Shown here piece by piece: positions 60,904 through 64,000 of a stretch of DNA of 64,000 nt (positions are counted from its first letter, which is position 1; the number at the start of each line of letters is the position of its first letter). The notes beneath the pieces were generated by a model. It ran no database searches. It was not told where the DNA came from and saw nothing but the letters and a program-made list of their open reading frames with translations. The stretch comes from Cohnella sp. OV330 (GTDB lineage Bacteria > Bacillota > Bacilli > Paenibacillales > Paenibacillaceae): contig NZ_FOKE01000002.1 in assembly GCF_900112065.1 (NCBI RefSeq), positions 556,513-620,512 on the forward strand. Direction: 5' to 3'. A program made the translations under genes and the position numbers.

Positions 60904-62120
60904 GCAGCGCCCTCCCCGGCTGGGCGGGATTCAGGGCGGTCCAAGTGCCGCTTGCGGAAAAGCAGGACGGCGGAGCACAGCAGCATGATGCCGTTCAGCA
61001 CGAAAACCCAACGGATCGGGATCCAGCCGGAGAGCAAGCCGCCGAGCACCGGTCCGAGCATCGTAGCAAACTGCGTGGACGACTGGCTGAGGCTGAATGC
61101 GCGCCCCCGGAACTCCGGCGCCGTCACCCGTACGATCATGGCGTTAAGCGCGGGATAGACGCCCGCGAAGAACAGGCCGTACACGAAGCGAAGCGCGCCG
61201 AATTCCGTATAATGCCCGACGAAGTATTGGAGCAGATTGCCGATGCCCCCACCCGCGAGACCGATGACCAATACCTTGATGAAGCCGATTCGCTGGCCGA
61301 TCTTGCCCCACTGCGGCGCCGCGATGAGCGTCGCTATGCCGACGGCCGAGAAGACGATGCCAGCCTGCAGCGACGCGTCCGACTGCTCCCCGCCGAGCTG
61401 CGTCATGTAGATCGTGAGAAGCGGTTCGAGGATCATGACGGAGAAGGTGCTGAGGCCGACGAGCAGGAGCAGCGTGATGAACGTGCGGTTGTGCACCGCC
61501 TGCGACAGATCCTCGCGAATGCTCGACCGCTTCGCCGAGCGGTTGAACTTCTCCTCTTTGACGAAAAAGCTCGCGATCAGCGCCGAGATGAACACGACCG
61601 CCGCCGAAAATAAAAAAGCCTCCCGGTTGCTCGTCAGATGGCTCACGACGCCTCCGACGAGCGGCCCGATGATGCCGCCGCTTGCGCTTGCCGTCGCCAT
61701 GACGCCGAGCGCGTATCCCGTTTTTTCCTCCGGCGTGTTCGTCGCGACGAGCGTGATCGAAGCCGGCACGTAGCCTGCTAGCAAGCCTTGGCACACCCGG
61801 ACCAACAGAAACACGTACGGGTCTTTCACGAAAAAGGTGACCAGGTACAGCGCCGCGAGACAGTAACCCGAGCGGATCAGCATCGGTCTGCGCCCGTATT
61901 TGTCGGCCAGCGACCCCCAATACGGGGCGATCAACGCGCTTGCGAGAAAAGTAACGCCGAACGCGAACCCCGACCATTGGTTGACGTGATGCTCCACGCC
62001 AAGGTCGTTTTTCAGGAACAAAGGGATGAACGGTATGGCGGCCGAGTAAGCCATGCTGCAAAAAAACACGCCGGTCCAGAGTACGTACAGGTTCCTCTTC
62101 CATGAAACGTTCAAAGCCAT
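60900..62120 (-). CDS. MFS multidrug-type exporter
   Basis: A 406-residue, 12-helix transporter. Loop 2-3 motif GSLADKYGRRPMLIRSG is canonical, and helix 5 carries the drug/H+ antiporter motif C-type segment LGVMATASASGGIIGPLVGG. Overall this fits DHA1 drug exporters of Firmicutes. ATG start at 62120. Coupled with AEC by a 4-bp overlap; drug or metabolite efflux is likely (inference). Confidence 0.92.
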   Translation of the reverse strand: MALNVSWKRNLYVLWTGVFFCSMAYSAAIPFIPLFLKNDLGVEHHVNQWSGFAFGVTFLASALIAPYWGSLADKYGRRPMLIRSGYCLAALYLVTFFVKDPYVFLLVRVCQGLLAGYVPASITLVATNTPEEKTGYALGVMATASASGGIIGPLVGGVVSHLTSNREAFLFSAAVVFISALIASFFVKEEKFNRSAKRSSIREDLSQAVHNRTFITLLLLVGLSTFSVMILEPLLTIYMTQLGGEQSDASLQAGIVFSAVGIATLIAAPQWGKIGQRIGFIKVLVIGLAGGGIGNLLQYFVGHYTEFGALRFVYGLFFAGVYPALNAMIVRVTAPEFRGRAFSLSQSSTQFATMLGPVLGGLLSGWIPIRWVFVLNGIMLLCSAVLLFRKRHLDRPESRPAGEGAA

Positions 62121-62149
62121 TCACTTCCTCGGGTGAAATAACAAAAGCA

Positions 62150-62172
62150 GACCCCCCCGCGCTGGGGGAGTC
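62150..62172 (-). terminator. Terminator of acetyl esterase gene
   Basis: On the minus strand GACTCCCCC pairs with GGGGGGGTC, followed by TGCTTTTG. Confidence 0.75.
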
Positions 62173-62205
62173 CGTACGCTAATAAGTATACCACGATCGA
62201 TCGGA

Positions 62206-63165
62206 TTAGTCCCGCATAAAGAACTGCATCGTCTTGTCCGAAGAGCCCGGCAGGCCTTCGTGACCGAAGTCCGGATAAATGACGAGATCCTTCTTAGCCG
62301 TGATCTTGTTGTAGGCGGCGAACTGCGTCGATGGCGGACAGACCGAGTCCATCAGCCCGACGAACATGAGTACTTCGCCTTGAATGCGGTCGGCCAGGTA
62401 TTGAAGATCGATATAGCCGAGCTTGGTGAATACCTCTTCCTCCCGCTCGTGCGTAGGGTCGAAGCGGCGGAAGTAGTCGCGCAGCTCCTGATAGGCGTCC
62501 TTCGCCAGATCCATCTCCCAGACCCGCTTGTAGTCGCAGAGAAAAGGGAAGACCGGTGCAAGCTTGGATATACGCGGTTCAAGCGCCGCGCAAGCGATCG
62601 TAAGCGCGCCGCCCTGCGAGCCGCCGGCCGCATAGACCCGGGCAGGGTCGACCTCGGGCAGGCCTAGCGCGATGCCGGCGAGCTGCGCCGTGTCAAGGAA
62701 AATATGGCGGAACAGCAGGTTGTCCTGATGATCGTCCAGACCGCGGATAATATGGCCGTTCAGCGTATTGCCCTTCACGCCGCCGACATCCTCGGATTGG
62801 CCGCCTTGACCGCGGGCGTCCATCGACAGCACGGAATAGCCGAGCGCGGCGTATGCGAGCTTGTCGTTCCAATCGCCTGCGCTGCCCGAATAGCCGTGGA
62901 ACTGCACGAGGGCCGGATGCGGCTCCTGCACGTTTTTGGGACGAACGTACTTCGCATGGATGCGTGCGCCTCTGACGCCCGTGAAGTACAAGTCGAAGCA
63001 CTCTGCCTGCGGCGTCTGGAATTCGCTCGGAACGAGCTCGACCTGCGGATCGGTCGCCTTCAGCTCGGCTAGCGCGCGCTCCCAGTACTCGTCGAAATCG
63101 GCCGGGCGCGGGTTGCGTCCCCGGTACTCTTTTAACTGCTCTAAAGGCATGTCAAGTGCAGGCAC
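62206..63165 (-). CDS. Acetylxylan esterase/cephalosporin-C deacetylase (AXE1 family)
   Basis: A 319-residue alpha/beta hydrolase (carbohydrate esterase family 7). The RGQGGQSED oxyanion-region motif, nucleophile GGSQGGAL, catalytic Asp in GLMDSVCPPST and His in FGHEGLPG are all in order. CE7 enzymes deacetylate xylooligosaccharides and cephalosporin C; no signal peptide, so imported oligosaccharides are the probable substrates. ATG start at 63165; no close SD. No xylan locus is visible around it. Confidence 0.94.
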   Translation of the reverse strand: MPALDMPLEQLKEYRGRNPRPADFDEYWERALAELKATDPQVELVPSEFQTPQAECFDLYFTGVRGARIHAKYVRPKNVQEPHPALVQFHGYSGSAGDWNDKLAYAALGYSVLSMDARGQGGQSEDVGGVKGNTLNGHIIRGLDDHQDNLLFRHIFLDTAQLAGIALGLPEVDPARVYAAGGSQGGALTIACAALEPRISKLAPVFPFLCDYKRVWEMDLAKDAYQELRDYFRRFDPTHEREEEVFTKLGYIDLQYLADRIQGEVLMFVGLMDSVCPPSTQFAAYNKITAKKDLVIYPDFGHEGLPGSSDKTMQFFMRD

Positions 63166-63302
63166 AACGATCTTCCCCTTTGACGATTGGTATAGCGGGA
63201 TGGCATTCCCGGCTCCGTCCGTATTGAAGCGTATTCATTGTACCATAGACTGGAAAAACTGTCCCCCTGCATATCTTGCGTATTTTGCGTTCTTTTATGG
63301 CT

Positions 63303-63627
63303 TTATTGCCATTCGATATGGCGTACGTGCCCGAGTCCGTGGAGCGCGGTCAGCAATCGTTCCTTGTCGCAGGAAGCAGGCAGCTTGACGGACAGGTCGA
63401 CGGCGACCTCGCCTCTGCCGTCACGGTTGGTCTGAATGCCGATCAGAGGCACCTCGAGCTCCTTCAGCCGGCCGAGCAATTGTTGGATCGCGCCGTCATC
63501 GTCGATCAGTGCCGACGATAAAGTGCGTCTTAATGCCCGCTTCCTTCATTCTGCTCTTGCGCTCGTAGCCGATGATCGCTCCGCATAACCCCGCGGACGC
63601 GATTCGGAGCAGCCATTCCCATTCCAT
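63303..63627 (-). pseudogene. MgtC/SapB-family gene with internal deletion
   Basis: From ATG 63627 the first ~43 residues match an MgtC N terminus (MEWEWLLRIASAGLCGAIIG, YERKSRMKEAGIKTHFIVG). The frame then ends within three codons. Just past the break another frame encodes about 70 residues of the C-terminal ACT-like domain (DDDGAIQQLLGRLKELEVPL, GRGEVAVDLSVKLP, ending HVRHIEWQ). The middle ~110 residues with the remaining membrane helices are missing. MgtC proteins are ~225 aa, so this is a decayed gene. Confidence 0.85.
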
Positions 63628-63716
63628 CCGGACCACGCCCCTCTCCAAATAGTTTTTTGGGCGAAATAGGTGCCCATAACCGTTTTATTACCCCTGCTGC
63701 CGATATCCCGCAACGC

Positions 63717-63745
63717 AAAAAGCCGGACTCCGATTGGAGTCCGGC
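63717..63745 (-). terminator. Terminator of groEL
   Basis: GCCGGACTCC and GGAGTCCGGC pair around a short loop; TTTTTGCG follows on the minus strand. Confidence 0.95.
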
Positions 63746-63774
63746 CAGTATTGCTGTATTCGAGGGGGCGTGGA

Positions 63775-64000
63775 TTAGAATCCGCCCATGCCGCCCATAT
63801 CGCCCATGCCGCCAGGCATGCCGGCAGGCCCTTTGTCCTTCTCGGGCTTGTCGGTGATGACCGCTTCGGTCGTCAGGAACAGGCCGGCGACGGACGCCGC
63901 GTTTTGCAGCGCGGAGCGTGTCACCTTCACCGGATCGATGATGCCGGCTTCGAACATGTTGACCCATTCGCCGGTAGCGGCATTGTAGCCGACGCCGACT
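63775..64000 (-). CDS. groEL: Chaperonin GroEL, C-terminal part (partial)
   Basis: The last ~74 residues of the 60-kDa chaperonin; the rest lies right of the window. Visible are the C-terminal equatorial segment [17 protein letters not shown], then [19 protein letters not shown], and the flexible Gly/Met-rich tail ([18 protein letters not shown]) that faces the folding cavity. A strong terminator follows at 63717. Confidence 0.98.
   Translation of the reverse strand, partial: VGVGYNAATGEWVNMFEAGIIDPVKVTRSALQNAASVAGLFLTTEAVITDKPEKDKGPAGMPGGMGDMGGMGGF

Overview
The window reads as a chromosomal segment of a high-GC, endospore-forming Gram-positive bacterium of the Paenibacillaceae; Cohnella or a close Paenibacillus relative is my inference. 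The basis is an alpha/beta SASP, gerQ, ylbJ, lytH-like and yunB sporulation genes, Bacillus-type gene neighbourhoods (yutD-lipA-lytH-yunB; yheI-yheH; SCO-ctaB), strong Shine-Dalgarno sites with frequent GTG/TTG starts, and a tryptophan T-box. There is no phage, insertion sequence, CRISPR array, rRNA or tRNA that I can see; almost everything is ordinary core or family-level genome.

Layout. 1-6000: yuzB (partial), NifU-like scaffold, SDR, HEPN-like protein, ABC-F ATPase, cardiolipin synthase. 6000-14300: acyltransferase-like protein, UbiD decarboxylase, heme A synthase, thioredoxin-like protein, two-domain lipoprotein, DUF2515 protein, VOC protein. 14400-28000: a long minus-strand run with a lipid flippase-like protein, DUF456, HAD phosphatase, two paralogous class B penicillin-binding proteins bracketing a response regulator-kinase-lipoprotein operon, a transglutaminase operon and a frameshifted membrane gene. 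28000-35400: MFS exporter, heterodimeric ABC exporter, Toprim protein, SCO and ctaB (respiratory oxidase maturation, split from ctaA by 25 kb). 35700-45600: gerQ, YfhP-like hydrolase, SASP, trpS with its T-box, a His-loop permease, oligoendopeptidase F, DUF2225 protein, truncated haemoglobin, and a self-contained 28-codon membrane peptide gene missed by length cutoffs. 45600-64000: pepD, ylbJ, NAD kinase, YutD with a long disordered tail, lipA, lytH-like, ribokinase, HesB-like, yunB, ADP-ribosylglycohydrolase, AraC regulator, YceI, lipoprotein, AEC and MFS transporters, acetyl esterase, an MgtC gene with an internal deletion, and the 3' end of groEL.

The most unusual structure is not a gene. 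Five intergenic gaps (about 5.9, 10.1, 25.8, 29.5 and 53.1 kb) each hold a short tandem array whose unit is 51-52 bp (one 40 bp and one 54 bp spacing). Three arrays carry a compact hairpin with a T-rich loop built on a TAGC...GCTA stem. The sequence differs from locus to locus while period and architecture are kept. All five abut the 3' end of at least one gene, and three lie between convergent genes. I regard this as a candidate undescribed repeat system.

Decay is also visible: an SLH-domain remnant, a frameshifted membrane protein and an internally deleted MgtC.
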